Shown: piece after piece, positions 34,013-44,745 of the stretch
Numbering within the stretch: the stretch's first letter is position 1
Layout of the letters: every line of letters starts with the position of its first letter
Assembly (NCBI GenBank): GCA_003439945.1
Contig: QVRM01001749.1
Coordinates: forward strand, 5,001 to 69,000
Direction of reading: 5' to 3'
Source of the DNA: Dermanyssus gallinae
Lineage: Eukaryota > Arthropoda > Arachnida > Mesostigmata > Dermanyssidae
DNA length: 64,000 bases
Program-made: the position numbers and the translations under genes
The notes under the pieces: model-generated
What the model saw: only the letters and a program-made list of their open reading frames with translations
What the model was told of the DNA's origin: nothing
Database searches by the model: none

Positions 34013-36880
34013 TCACGAATTCATAGTTCTCAACATTCTCGCCATCCGCCACGAAAACATATTGTTGATTCGGTCAGATCGTGCAACTATTTTTGACGAT
34101 ATGGTTTGAGTACTGCGCAGATTGTTGTTTCGAATATTAAAAAAGATGGGGAGTCTATTCGACTGAGATATTCGTGCGTACATTTTAAAATCTGCTCTCG
34201 AGTGTCGTTCTGATATAGGTAGTAAGTCGAGACTGCTACGCTCTACCTTACATCTCAATGCAACACGTCGAAGGAATTTAGACTGAACTTTTTCAATTGC
34301 ATCAATATGTTTCTTTAAATACGGCCGCCAGACTTCACAGCTGTAGATGAATTTGGGAAGTACAAGGCTATTATAGAGGCGGATATAAAACAATGGACAT
34401 TCGATAATAAAACAACGAAATATCATGTTACATATAAGACTAGCAGATTGAATGGTTTGCGTAATGTGAATGTTAAAATCTAGCTCCGGTGTTATCGTAA
34501 CCCCAAGATCGCGAATGCTGTTTACTCTGGGTATCTCCTGTCCATCAAGTGTGTAGACGTGGCCCTCCTTCAGACACACAACGGCGCATTTAGGGACCGA
34601 AATGATCATATCATTTTTGACGCACCAATCGGAGATGGAGTCAATTGTTTTCTGTAATATTTCCCTGTCAGCCTTTGTGCCAGATGGCCCGTAAAGTTTA
34701 AGATCATCTGCATATAGTTTGTGCTTAAGGGCTCCGGGTATAACGTTTTTAAGATCTAAAATGAATATACAGAATAACAATGGGCCCAGACATGATCCCT
34801 GAGGCACGCCCGAGGGACACACCCCATACTGACTAAAACTGTTGTTGACCCGCACACAAAACCTTCGATTCGTTAGATAACTTGATATCCATAAAACAGT
34901 GTGCTTGTCTATATTTAGGTCAATTAGTTTCTGTAAAAGTTTAAAATGGTTTACTCTGTCAAATGCTTTAGAAAAATCAAAGTATATACAATCAAATGCT
35001 TTCTTTTTGTTAATATAAATGGCCCAATCTTGAACCATTTCAACTAGCTGCGTTGCTGTAGATTTGCCCTTAGTAAAGCCATGTTGCTGCTCGTCAAGCA
35101 TTTCCTCAGACTGCATGAAGTTAAATATGTGATCCACAAGTAATTTTTCAAATAATATACACGCTATTGATGATTGTGCCACAGGTCTATAGTTATCAAC
35201 ATTCGACTTAGATCCTTTTTTATGTACAGGCGTAATTACGGATTGTCGGAAAAAATCAGGCACAACACCTTCTTCGTAAGACCTAGCATAAATTAATGAG
35301 AGCGGCTCAGTTATAACATGCGCCACTCTTTTATAAAATAATGGAGGGATACAGTCTGGGGTGAGGCTACATTTAGATGGGAGTTGATTTATTTTCTTTA
35401 AGATATTATATTCCGACACAAATAAATACGGACATCTTGATGGCGTTGGTGACGAGAAACTAAGTGTTTTTGTTGAACCTGGTTGGGCCACGTAAACAGA
35501 GGAAAAGAAGTTTTTGAAGGCATCTGCTTTGGAGATGTCATCAGTGATAACCGTATTGCTTGTTTTCAGTGCTGTTATATCCTCTTTACCCCTTAAGCGT
35601 TTATTGGCATACCTAAAAAACGACTTAGAATCTTTAAAATCGAGATTGGATTCTTCCAATACCCGAAGCCTTCTGCTCGCTCTACGCAGTTTGGTCGCAA
35701 ACCGCGGACTCGCATCATTTTCAATAAGTGATTCTAGACTAGAGATATACTCACGAAGTCTAGTGTTATTTTTAGACTTGCCGGTGCGTTTGGGAATAAA
35801 TTCCTCGATCACAGCGTGCATCTGAGAAACAAAACAATTATACATATCATCTACGGTATCACAGTTTAAGAATATATGTCTCCACGGTACAAGTGACAGT
35901 TTTTCTATGATTTGGTCGTAATCACCCTTAAAGAAATTATACCCTCCCTTCTCAATAGGGGGATATTCGGAATCGAATAAAAGATTAAAAGAGATCGCGT
36001 TATGGTCGGAGGGCATCGGGGATTTAAAAACAGATATATCTTCTATTATACCTGGATCGGTTGTAAGAACCAAATCAATCAATGTTCCTTTAGGGTCTTC
36101 GTTTTGTGTAAAAATTGAGCTTGATTCATCTGACAGATGACTGTTTGTATGATTAGATAAATCACTTAAGTTTGTAATATATTCTGGCCCAACCTTGTCG
36201 CTTGAGTCTCTTACATCCACTGGAGGACGCGTAATTTCAGTCACTTGCTGATATAAACCATTTGTTATACAGGCATTTGTAAACGTAGCCTCCATGGTTT
36301 GTGAATCTAAAAGGGACACATTTTCCCAGTCAATTCTTGGAAGGTTAAAATCGCCTACAATTAAAATTGGTTTAGAACTATCACATATATTTTCAAAAGA
36401 ATCACATATTCTATTTATGCGATTCTTGCGCTCAGGCAGCGATCCAGCATTTGTAGCATAAAAGCATGCCATCCTGACTGAACACGATTTTGAATACACG
36501 TCAAGCGCTAATGCTTCAATATCATCATCTAATTTGACCTCACAAAACTTAAGCGTTTTTCTAACTAATATACAAACACCGCCTCCTCGAGAGCCGCGAT
36601 CACACCGGAGTACTGAATACCTATCATCACAGCTTAATTCACTATTTGTAACATGTCTTCCGCCTACACCTAACCACGTTTCAGTTATAAAAATTAAATC
36701 AATATTATGTAAGGCGGTATATGAATTGAGCAATTGAACCCGATCGTCCTTTCCAATCGAGCGTGCATTGAAATATAAACATTTTAGAGCGCAGGTAGCC
36801 ACGGGGGGAGTGGGGGAGGCGGAACTGCTGGATTGAATGGGGCGATTAGATTCGATGGTAGAGGGGGAAAATGATGCCAA
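34013..36880 (-). CDS. CR1-like ORF2: AP endonuclease and reverse transcriptase
   Basis: An open frame of 955 residues. Residues about 32-300 form an apurinic-like endonuclease: FNARS (Asn38), ITETWL (Glu67), GDFN (Asp177/Asn179), TLIDLVLT (Asp269) and SDHNAI (Asp292/His293), i.e. the expected catalytic set. Residues about 545-800 are the RT: PVHKKGSK, NYRPVAQSS, FDFSKAFDRV (Asp635), SGVPQGSCLGPLL and the active-site KLYADD (723-726). The endonuclease nicks target DNA and the RT primes on it. ORF2 starts inside the end of ORF1 (97-bp overlap in another frame), implying reinitiation or frameshift translation. Length is normal for CR1-type ORF2. Confidence 0.93.
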   Translation of the reverse strand: MASFSPSTIESNRPIQSSSSASPTPPVATCALKCLYFNARSIGKDDRVQLLNSYTALHNIDLIFITETWLGVGGRHVTNSELSCDDRYSVLRCDRGSRGGGVCILVRKTLKFCEVKLDDDIEALALDVYSKSCSVRMACFYATNAGSLPERKNRINRICDSFENICDSSKPILIVGDFNLPRIDWENVSLLDSQTMEATFTNACITNGLYQQVTEITRPPVDVRDSSDKVGPEYITNLSDLSNHTNSHLSDESSSIFTQNEDPKGTLIDLVLTTDPGIIEDISVFKSPMPSDHNAISFNLLFDSEYPPIEKGGYNFFKGDYDQIIEKLSLVPWRHIFLNCDTVDDMYNCFVSQMHAVIEEFIPKRTGKSKNNTRLREYISSLESLIENDASPRFATKLRRASRRLRVLEESNLDFKDSKSFFRYANKRLRGKEDITALKTSNTVITDDISKADAFKNFFSSVYVAQPGSTKTLSFSSPTPSRCPYLFVSEYNILKKINQLPSKCSLTPDCIPPLFYKRVAHVITEPLSLIYARSYEEGVVPDFFRQSVITPVHKKGSKSNVDNYRPVAQSSIACILFEKLLVDHIFNFMQSEEMLDEQQHGFTKGKSTATQLVEMVQDWAIYINKKKAFDCIYFDFSKAFDRVNHFKLLQKLIDLNIDKHTVLWISSYLTNRRFCVRVNNSFSQYGVCPSGVPQGSCLGPLLFCIFILDLKNVIPGALKHKLYADDLKLYGPSGTKADREILQKTIDSISDWCVKNDMIISVPKCAVVCLKEGHVYTLDGQEIPRVNSIRDLGVTITPELDFNIHITQTIQSASLICNMIFRCFIIECPLFYIRLYNSLVLPKFIYSCEVWRPYLKKHIDAIEKVQSKFLRRVALRCKVERSSLDLLPISERHSRADFKMYARISQSNRLPIFFNIRNNNLRSTQTISSKIVARSDRINNMFSWRMARMLRTMNS

Positions 36881-38556
36881 TTGTAGACCGGAGGTTCCGA
36901 GTCGGAGGGCTGGATGATTTTTAATGGATGCTTGAAATGGGACTTTATTTTCAATTTTTGTGGAGCTTTTATATTGTCCCGAAAATAAGAACTACGTTCC
37001 GCCATTTTACGACCGTTTTTAAATGATGGTTGTGTAAGATCCAACTGGACGGCTATGTCCAGGTGGTTGGCTATCTCGCGAGAGATATGTCGAGCAACCA
37101 ACCGAGCACCATGAACTCCAAAATGCACTCCATCAACATGCATATTTGTGGCTTTCTTTTGAATGTAACTAAAATCTTTAAAAACAATGGTACTCATGTC
37201 GAATTTGCATCTTAATTGTTGGTTAATATACCTACACTCCTCTTCATAGCCCACTGCAATGGGAATGGAGCAGACAATTAGTCGAATATTGTATTTGTAG
37301 ATAAAACTGACAAGATCATTAAGCGCACACTCAATTTCGGACCATACTTCGGAAATTGAGCAACCTTGTCGTGCAGCACTATTTATCACATCATTAAGTC
37401 CTGAATGGAGAATGACTAGATTGAAGCGGCGAGTATCACGGCGCAATTTACCTAATGCATATTCAATTGTAGTGCGCATAGTTGCCCCTCCATGACTATT
37501 AATATCGCAACGTTTGTCATTCCCGATGGCGTTCATCACAAATGTCTTAACGCGCTTTACATTCGAGCTGCCAACGACTAAAACGCCTCTGGGCAGTTCA
37601 TGATTCATTCTCATTAACTGCTGCGTGCCGTTTGAATTAGATATTTTCTTCTTGTTTATCTCTCTCCTTTTCGATTTTGTTTCGTCTTCTATTGTTGTTG
37701 TTTTGTTCAGTTGTTGATGTTTATATATCTGCTGCTCCTCGCGTTTATTATGCCTCTTCTGCGCCGCCCGTCGACTTTTCGCTGTCACCAGCTTCCACTC
37801 TCTTGTCGTCGTCTGCTCTCTATTTGTCATCTCGCTATTCTTCACAATCCCTCCACCCCCACCACCTCCCTCAGCCGTCGGCAACAGGGACTTGCTTGTT
37901 ACGGCGTCCACTTGCAATGCCACTCGTGCTGGGGAAAGGGAAGAGGTTGATGCCAGTTCTGCTGCAGTGTCATGATCGACAATGACAGGACTTTGCACAA
38001 TAGCCGATGCTACACTGGCCAAAGTGGGCGGCATCTTGGTTTGGGGGGAGGAGGGGAAGCCAGCTGTGTGCGCCTTACAGCAGGCTTTAAGGCTGTTCAA
38101 TTGATTAAAAATGGTCTTGAATTTTTCAGCGTAATTTTTGTCGGTGGTTAAAATCATATTCTTAAGATCTTCAAGAGCATTTTTAAAAGCACACAAAGTT
38201 TTACCAACAATTTCACAATAGTTTTTATCACAGCTGTTCTGACTCTGCTGGTCTCCCACAATGTTTGAGAGATTTGTTTCCAACACTTCCTTATTAATTC
38301 TTTTCTCACAATGAATGCATACAAATCCATCGCACTTAGGTTCTTCCACACTGAACAATCCACCGCAGTAAATACATGCGATGGCTGGAGTAATACGCGG
38401 TGCTGATGGCGTTGAGATCTGTTGTCGCCGTCGTGTTGAACGGTGCACAGCTGGCGTTTCAAAGTTAAAACTCATCTCCAAGGGAAGACGGGGTGTTTCT
38501 GGCAGTACGCCCAACCTCGGTTGATGCATCATTTCACAGAGATATCTCAAAAACAC
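36784..38556 (-). CDS. CR1-like ORF1: PHD-like zinc finger and SGNH/GDSL esterase-like domain
   Basis: 590 residues. A Cys-rich finger at about 61-83 (CIYC...CDGFVCIHC) resembles the PHD-type finger of CR1 ORF1 proteins. A low-complexity, Lys/Glu-rich middle (about 240-320) follows. Residues about 322-500 carry SGNH hydrolase blocks: VVGSSNVKR (Ser329/330), HGGAT (Gly354), SGLND (Asn387) and DGVHFG (Asp474, His477), so all four catalytic blocks are recognisable. Esterase-bearing ORF1 is known from CR1/L2 elements, where the protein binds RNA and possibly membranes. The start at 38556 is the first ATG of the frame; an internal ATG (MMHQPRLG) is possible. Confidence 0.88.
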   Translation of the reverse strand: MFLRYLCEMMHQPRLGVLPETPRLPLEMSFNFETPAVHRSTRRRQQISTPSAPRITPAIACIYCGGLFSVEEPKCDGFVCIHCEKRINKEVLETNLSNIVGDQQSQNSCDKNYCEIVGKTLCAFKNALEDLKNMILTTDKNYAEKFKTIFNQLNSLKACCKAHTAGFPSSPQTKMPPTLASVASAIVQSPVIVDHDTAAELASTSSLSPARVALQVDAVTSKSLLPTAEGGGGGGGIVKNSEMTNREQTTTREWKLVTAKSRRAAQKRHNKREEQQIYKHQQLNKTTTIEDETKSKRREINKKKISNSNGTQQLMRMNHELPRGVLVVGSSNVKRVKTFVMNAIGNDKRCDINSHGGATMRTTIEYALGKLRRDTRRFNLVILHSGLNDVINSAARQGCSISEVWSEIECALNDLVSFIYKYNIRLIVCSIPIAVGYEEECRYINQQLRCKFDMSTIVFKDFSYIQKKATNMHVDGVHFGVHGARLVARHISREIANHLDIAVQLDLTQPSFKNGRKMAERSSYFRDNIKAPQKLKIKSHFKHPLKIIQPSDSEPPVYNWHHFPPLPSNLIAPFNPAVPPPPLPPWLPAL

Positions 38557-38990
38557 AAGTTCTCACAAAGCACAATATGTCATAGTTTAAGCACAAATTT
38601 GAATTAAAATAAAACTAAATCTATTTAAAATAAGTTTAAAAACAAACAAGTATTTGACTAGTGCAAAGTTTAAGATAAGACTCTCGAGCTAGCACCTGCA
38701 GATATCCACAAAACTGCAGCAACACGATGTACACGCTTTCACAGTAAACTTCTTGAACACTAACTACATTTATAAAAAGCACTAAAATTTGATAAAATCG
38801 CCAAAAATTGATAAGAGCAGTCTGTGGCGATGCACACTGGTCGAAACCGAAACCGAAACTGAAAACGAAATAGATCCTGTTATAGAATTTCGGCATGAAT
38901 CGCCTCGCAAGTTGTCTTGCTGGCACAGCGCAATGAGTTGCGTTGAAAGCGTGCGTTGAAAACTGCGTTGAAAGCGTCATGTCTAGAACG
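38557..38990 (-). promoter_or_regulatory. probable 5' UTR / internal promoter of the CR1-like LINE
   Basis: This stretch lies between ORF1 and sequence of different character. Its outer edge (38938-38982) contains three near-copies of GCGTTGAAAGCGT-like units. LINE 5' UTRs usually carry an internal promoter; that role is inference from position. Confidence 0.4.
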
Positions 38991-39180
38991 CCGTAAAGTG
39001 TGTACGAATCAGGTGTTCGGTTGCAGTTTGCATCAAAGCAAAAAACAAGAAAGGCAACGTAAGTATTATGAAATAGGCACGTTTTTTAACATAGGTGCAA
39101 GAGCTATGTACTTGGTGAAGCAATTTTTGCCACCAGCGCTGCAGGTATAGTAAACGCTCTGCTAGGAGTGAACAAAAGTT

Positions 39181-39283
<103 letters not shown>

Positions 39284-40699
39284 TACACGTTTGGTCTAAT
39301 CTCAGGAGCTGCTCCAGCAATCCGCCCTATGTTCTACAAGTCGATTGTGAAACTCGCAGCAAATAAAGTCAACACTGGAAAGTTGAGTTCTCCTTGCGAA
39401 GAAAGACAAAACGAAGGTCTCTTGTTCAGTCGACATGAATGATAAGACGTCCACAGACGTCCCGACTGTGTGACTGGGAGCACTTCTGTCTCGGTAAAAT
39501 GGTCGGTAAGTTTTAAAGCATCTCTTCACTCGCCAGTGCCGGCCCGATGGGGGGGGGGGGGGGGGCTCACTGGAGTTGCGCGGCTCAGTTGAGCGGCGGT
39601 TAGCGGCGTTATGCGACGGCGTCTGGAATCTGAAAGGAGGATGAATAGACGAACGCAGCCAAGCCACGGCGCGTCGCGCCCGCGCCTGTGTCACTGCTGG
39701 GTAGCGGGCAGCGGGGGGGGGGGGGGGGGGCGGTAGGTTGGGGGTAAGTAAGTGTGCTTTGGCCCATATTAAGGCCCCCTTGAGCCGCTGAAACGCACCG
39801 AACGAATCCTTGAGCAATACTTGACGAAGCTGACGAGGAGCAACCTCAACCGACTCCGACTCAAATGGCACTGGGTGGGTGCGTAAGTGGCAGCAGCCGG
39901 AACAGCAGCAGCAGCAGTAACCAGGCCCTGCCGTAGAACGACCAGAACTACCAGATCTCCAACAACAGCAACAACACCTCCTCGTTCTCGCGCGACGCCC
40001 CCCACCTTCCCCCCCGCCACAGCTCCAACGCTTCCTCATTGCCTTGCAGGTAGGGATCTATGTGTTCGCGAACAGGCAAACTAGTCGCGCCATTTAAAAG
40101 CCATCAACTAGTTCTAGTACTAGTAGTAGAAGTAATCGTACTAGTACTAGAAGTAGTAGTAGTAGTGGTGGTATTGTGTAGTATTGTTCAAGACGCTCAA
40201 AGCCTTTCCATGAAGGAAAGTTGTTGCCCCTGTCTTGTGCTCTGCGGAGATGCCACATGCAGCATGTAGCTCTCTCCGTCGAAGCGGCGTGCGTGTAAAG
40301 TATGGGTGTGTGGGTGCATACGCAGAGTGCCGTTTGCCAGCGAACTTGCACAATACACGAGGCTCTAAATCTCTCGGTGTCGCCCGCCGGATTTCGAAGA
40401 CGAAAGACTGAGAGGGAGCGGAACAGAACGAGAGACTTTCGTTTGTTCCAGAGACGTTGGACCCGTTCACGCAGAGTCGTAGTCGTCGTCGGACGAAACG
40501 CAGCTAGGGACTTTGCAGCCGGCCGAGACACTGGAGATATACTAGACTAAGCTGATCTGAAAATACATTGTGCTGCCGCTGGGCTGGCGCGACCCGCACA
40601 CGCAAAGCGTATCAATCAGTCGAGCGGGATGGCCGACAGCGACGAGGGATGTAAACAAATACGCCCGCCTTAGCTTAACGACGAAACTACCTCGGCACG

Positions 40700-40702
<3 letters not shown>

Positions 40703-40748
<46 letters not shown>
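40703..40748. repeat. (AT)n microsatellite
   Basis: Continues as AT-rich sequence to about 40773, where the next LINE begins. Confidence 0.95.
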
Positions 40749-40751
<3 letters not shown>

Positions 40752-40790
40752 TATATATATTTATATTATTATTATGTCTCCTCCATCGAT

Positions 40791-41720
40791 GTGGCCCAGA
40801 AGCTGTCGAGCCTAACGTGCGTAGATGACGTCCAGGTGACCGCCTCTTGCCCGGGATTGGCTTCGTTCAAGGCCAGGATTCAAGGTGTCTGCACCTCGCT
40901 AACGGAGGAAGAGATCGTAACGGAGCTATCGAACGTTGGCGTTACAGCTGCCCGAAGACTGATCGTCTCTTCTGGCGCTCAGAAGAAGCCTCTACCCAAA
41001 GTTATCTTGACATTCGATCGTCAACCGCCGGCGTCAGTGTTCCTGGGTTATCGCTCGCATGCGGTGGTTCTAGAACCCGACCAGCCTAGAGTCTGCTTCA
41101 ACTGTTCCAGGGTTGGCCATATGGCGGCTAACTGCTCACTCCCCAAGGCTTGTCGCAACTGTGGCAGAGAAGGCCACCTTGCTGCCGATTGCTTGAACCC
41201 GCCTAAATGTGTCAACTGTGGGGGACCCCACGATGCAAAGTCACCAAGCTGCCCAAGATTATTTTACCTGAGAGAAAGGAATCGGGTTTTGGTGGAAGCC
41301 AGAACCCTCCACCAGGTTCGTGCTACTCATCCGGATGCATCAATCAACGAAGCCCTGGCAGTGCCTGCACCCTCTTTACAGGGCTCAAGTACCGCTGGAC
41401 CAGCTTCTGCCTCGACGGAGGGGGTGACATATGCCTCGGTGGTTCGTGGCATCGCGGTTGGTGGAGACACCACTCCACAGCTCCTTCTTCCCCGGCCTAG
41501 AGCGGCACCGAAACAGCGTTCCCGAGCTAAGCCACGAACGAAGGTGACACGCACTCGTCTCCGGGGACCTCGCAAACCAGTCGCCCAGGGGTCATCCGGA
41601 TTAGTCCGGGATTTAATGTCTATAAAGTCCGAGTTGTCAAAAATGATTAAGTCAATAACGAACGAGCTACAGCCATTACTGGCGCTTCTGACGGTTGCTA
41701 GCGACCTCAGGCAATCATAA
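40791..41720 (+). CDS. Gag-like ORF1 with three CCHC zinc knuckles (5' partial)
   Basis: About 309 residues, open back to the AT boundary without a proper ATG, so the N-terminus is missing. The first part (TCVDDVQVTASCP, LTEEEIVTELSNVGV) resembles the RRM-like PRE_C2HC region of LINE Gag proteins. Three knuckles follow at about residues 101-153: CFNCSRVGHMAANC, CRNCGREGHLAADC and CVNCGGPHDAKSPSC. Such ORF1 proteins coat the RNA. A basic stretch (KQRSRAKPRTKVTRTRLRG) and an amphipathic C-terminus follow. The stop codon overlaps the ORF2 start, as in SART1-type elements where UAAUG couples translation. Confidence 0.85.
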   Translation: MAQKLSSLTCVDDVQVTASCPGLASFKARIQGVCTSLTEEEIVTELSNVGVTAARRLIVSSGAQKKPLPKVILTFDRQPPASVFLGYRSHAVVLEPDQPRVCFNCSRVGHMAANCSLPKACRNCGREGHLAADCLNPPKCVNCGGPHDAKSPSCPRLFYLRERNRVLVEARTLHQVRATHPDASINEALAVPAPSLQGSSTAGPASASTEGVTYASVVRGIAVGGDTTPQLLLPRPRAAPKQRSRAKPRTKVTRTRLRGPRKPVAQGSSGLVRDLMSIKSELSKMIKSITNELQPLLALLTVASDLRQS

Positions 41721-44663
41721 TGACGGACGATCATACCAATGGCAGAAAGGTGACAGAACCCACACCGGTCACTTTGTCGGATTCTTCAGAAGGAGCCGGC
41801 CCGAGCTTTACGCCTATAGAGATCCTTGCAACTACACCGAACCCCCTGGGGCCCAACAAGGTAACATGTCACCAATGTGGTCAGACTTTTGCTAGGCGGG
41901 GCCTCCGTAGACATGTCACAGTCAAACATGGGGGCGAAAGCACGATACCCCATCATGACGGGGCCCCGAACGAAGTCAATTCCGACCTCACGGAGTGCAT
42001 CCAGGCCTTCATGAAAAATGGGAAGTTGGTTCGCATCCTGCCCAAGGTGGTCAGGAAGTCGGTGGCTGACGCACTGTCGGAGGTGTTGGTAAAGGTTGCC
42101 GTGGACAACGACGACGCGGCCTGGCTTGGGCTTTTCTCCTTTGCCCCAGTCGTGCTAAGGTTACCGATAGGCTGCAGAGATACACGCTCTCTGGCAGTGG
42201 TCATTAGGAAGAACTTGGTGGAGTTTCGACGCGGTGCTCGACTTACAGATTTGGCTCTCCTGCAAACCGCGGGCGAGTCGGGTGGTAATGTTGAGCGAAA
42301 TCATTCGATCACGCGGGCCGTGTTGGCCAAACTGTCGGACGGAGACGTGTCAGGGGCAGCCCGCCTTCTTCTGTCTGACGACGTTATGGTCGATGAACCA
42401 GCCGCCGCAGCGTCGCTACGGGAAAAACACCCCCCCGCGCAACCAGACTTGTGTTGGCCGTCTCCTCCCCCTTCACAACTTTTACCGTCTTCTATCTCGG
42501 TCGAGGATATTCGCTATACGATGGGATCCTTTTCAAAGAGCTCGAGCGCCGGTTTGGATTTCATCAGACCTCGAGTGCTACAGGACCTTCTCTCGCCGAC
42601 TCTCGGCTGCTCATCCGACGCACTTAGCAAGGCCCTAGCAAAGGTGATCGATCTACTGCGATGGGGAGCTCCGCATCCAAGATGGTGTCCTCTTATCTTC
42701 GGAGCGAGGCTGTTTGCACTAAAGAAGAAAGACGGCTCGTTTAGACCTATCGCTTGTTCATCGGTACTACGCAGGATCGCGGCGAAATTGGCAGTAAGGG
42801 ACTCTAAAGATGTTATCAGCCTAGCGGTCGGGCCTCACCAATTGGGTTTCTCCACCAAGGGGGTGCTGAAATAATGATTCACGCTACCAGGGCTTTTATT
42901 GATTCTCGGCCCGATCCATCCGTGCTAGTCAAACTTGATTTTAAAAACGCGTTCAACACCGTCAGAAGGGATCATTTGCTGAAAGTGGTTGGAGATGAGA
43001 CCCCTGCTATTTATCATCAAGTGAAATTGGCCTACGGTGCTCCATCGCACTTGGTCTTGCCCTCGGCACTGCTGACTTCAGCTGTTGGGGTTCAACAGGG
43101 AGATCCCCTCGCTCCCCCTCTGTTTTGTCTTGCCGTTAAAGACTTGGTTAACTCACTTGAAAGTCCACTCAATCTTTGGTATTTGGACGACGGTGTCATT
43201 GGAGGTTACATTAGTACGGTCTGTGAAGACTTAAAGAAGATACTTAATTTCACCACATGCAACGGTTTGGACCTGAACCCCGTCAAGTGTGAGGTTCACA
43301 TAACCGGCTGAAGTACAGCTGACATATCCGCTATACAGAATCTACTTCCAGGTTGCCGCCTAACAGGCGACGACTTGGATCTTCTTGGCGTACCCCTGTT
43401 CGCTCGCCACATTGGACCGACAATCGAACGCGGGAAAAACTTGAAATTGGCTTTAATCGTCTTCCCCAGCTGGGCGCTCACCGGGGGTTGTACCTCCTGC
43501 GTTCATGCTTCTCCGCGTCGAGGCTGAATTACCTGTTCAGGGGAACCAACAGTTCAGCCTTCTCAGCCCAGTTGGAGGAAATTAACTTGAAGATGGGTTT
43601 CGCGTTGGAATCTATACTCAACCTGCGGTTGCGAGACGATTCCCTAGTTCAGGCGTTCTTACCGGTAGCCAGAGGTGGACTGGGCCTGCCTGAAGCAGTT
43701 TCTCTTTCAGTCGCAGCACACATCGCCTCCTTACATTCGGCCACTAGTGGCGTTGAGTCTATCCTGGACCCCCAAGCGATTGCAAGCTTCCACTCCACGC
43801 TTGAAAAGATTCAGGATGACGCTAATGCATTCTGTGGGTCTTTACCGGAGACTCCTTCTCTTCAGCGCTCGTGGTCAGAACTGGCAAACGACGGCCGATG
43901 GAGCGGTCTGTGGGACCGAACAACTACGGCCACTAGCAAAGCGAGGTTACAGGCGGTTTCCTCGCCCGGTGCAGGTGCATGGCTGCACGCCCTCCCGAGC
44001 CCTCAACTTGGTACCCTCCTGGATGACGAGTCTACACGAATACTAGTCGGGTTGAGGTTAGGAGTAGACCTAGTCTCCCCACACCAGTGCAGGTGCGGTG
44101 ATGAGGTCGACTCCCTAGGTCACCATGGACTTTCCTGTCCGCAGAGTTCAGGCAGAATTGCGCGCCACTCAGCCTTGAATGAAACATTTAGCAGAGGGCT
44201 GCGATCGGCGGGCTACCCATGCATTTTAGAGCCTCCCGGCTTAGTCAGAGACGATGGAAGGAGACCTGACGGAATGACCCTGACTCCCTTTGAGCGGGGC
44301 CAAATGCTGGTGTGGGATGCGACCGTAACCGACTCTTTAGCCCCTTCAATGGTCGGTACGGGCGCACCCCGCCCTGGACACGCGGTATCTCTAGCGGAAG
44401 CAGCGAAGTGCAGAAAGTATTCAAGTATTGCTTACCCACACTTGTTCTCACCCCTTGCGTTCGAGACATTGGGGGGGCCCGGGTCTGCTCACGAAGAAAC
44501 TGCTCAACGATGTCGGGAGAGATTGGTGCTGGCTACAGGAGACAAGAGGGCGGGCGAATATTTACTGCAACGTCTGTCATTGGATGTTCAGAGAGGGAAT
44601 GCCGCTTCGGTGAGAGGCACCCTGGCTAGGTGGACCAGCCCAAGCCTGGACCTACCGCCTTGA
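41720..44663 (+). pseudogene. LINE ORF2: C2H2 finger, reverse transcriptase, PD-type endonuclease region; disrupted
   Basis: Segment 1 (41720-42874): finger CHQCGQTFARRGLRRHVTVKH, then SSSAGLDFIRP, ALKKKDGSFRPIACSS and PHQLGFSTKG. A base missing from the G run at 42859-42863 shifts the frame to segment 2 (42874-43311): KLDFKNAFNTVRRD, GVQQGDPLAPPLFCL and WYLDDGV (active site). A TGA stop lies at 43309-43311 and another shift at about 43430. Segment 3 (to 44663): GAWLHALPSPQ, CRCGDEVDSLGHHGLSC, RHSALNETF, then RRPDGMTLTPFERGQ and VWDATVTDS. The Cys/His element followed by PD...D recalls R2-type endonucleases. It would cut the target and reverse-transcribe the RNA. Confidence 0.82.
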
Positions 44664-44745
44664 GTTAAGCCCCGAGCGGGCTGTGCACATGTTCTTACAT
44701 CACAAATGTATATCTTAATACACATAAATAAATATCCTATAATAA

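Larger units (their letters stand above)
33822..38990 (-). mobile_element. CR1-like LINE, apparently full length with both ORFs open
   Basis: A roughly 5.15 kb element on the minus strand. Order: 5' UTR (38557 to about 38990), ORF1 (38556-36784), overlapping ORF2 (36880-34013), and a 3' UTR of about 190 bp with an AATAAA-type signal near 33846, ending in short TTGAA repeats (33823-33837). A tail of short tandem repeats instead of poly(A), a PHD/esterase ORF1 and an APE-RT ORF2 together define the CR1/L2 group. The 5' end is uncertain; target duplications could not be paired by eye. No inactivating lesion is seen, so it may be recent. Confidence 0.85.
40771..44745 (+). mobile_element. LINE with Gag-like ORF1 and C-terminal-endonuclease RT ORF2
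   Basis: This element of about 4 kb is flanked on both sides by AT-rich simple sequence. ORF1 is truncated at its 5' end by that boundary. ORF1 and ORF2 are joined by TAATG (stop 41718-41720, start 41720-41722). A 3' UTR of about 80 bp follows (GAGTTAAGCCCCGAGCGGGC, then AT-rich). ORF2 has no APE endonuclease; instead it has an N-terminal C2H2 finger and a C-terminal PD-type nuclease motif. ORF2 carries two frameshifts and one stop, so this copy is dead. Confidence 0.82.
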
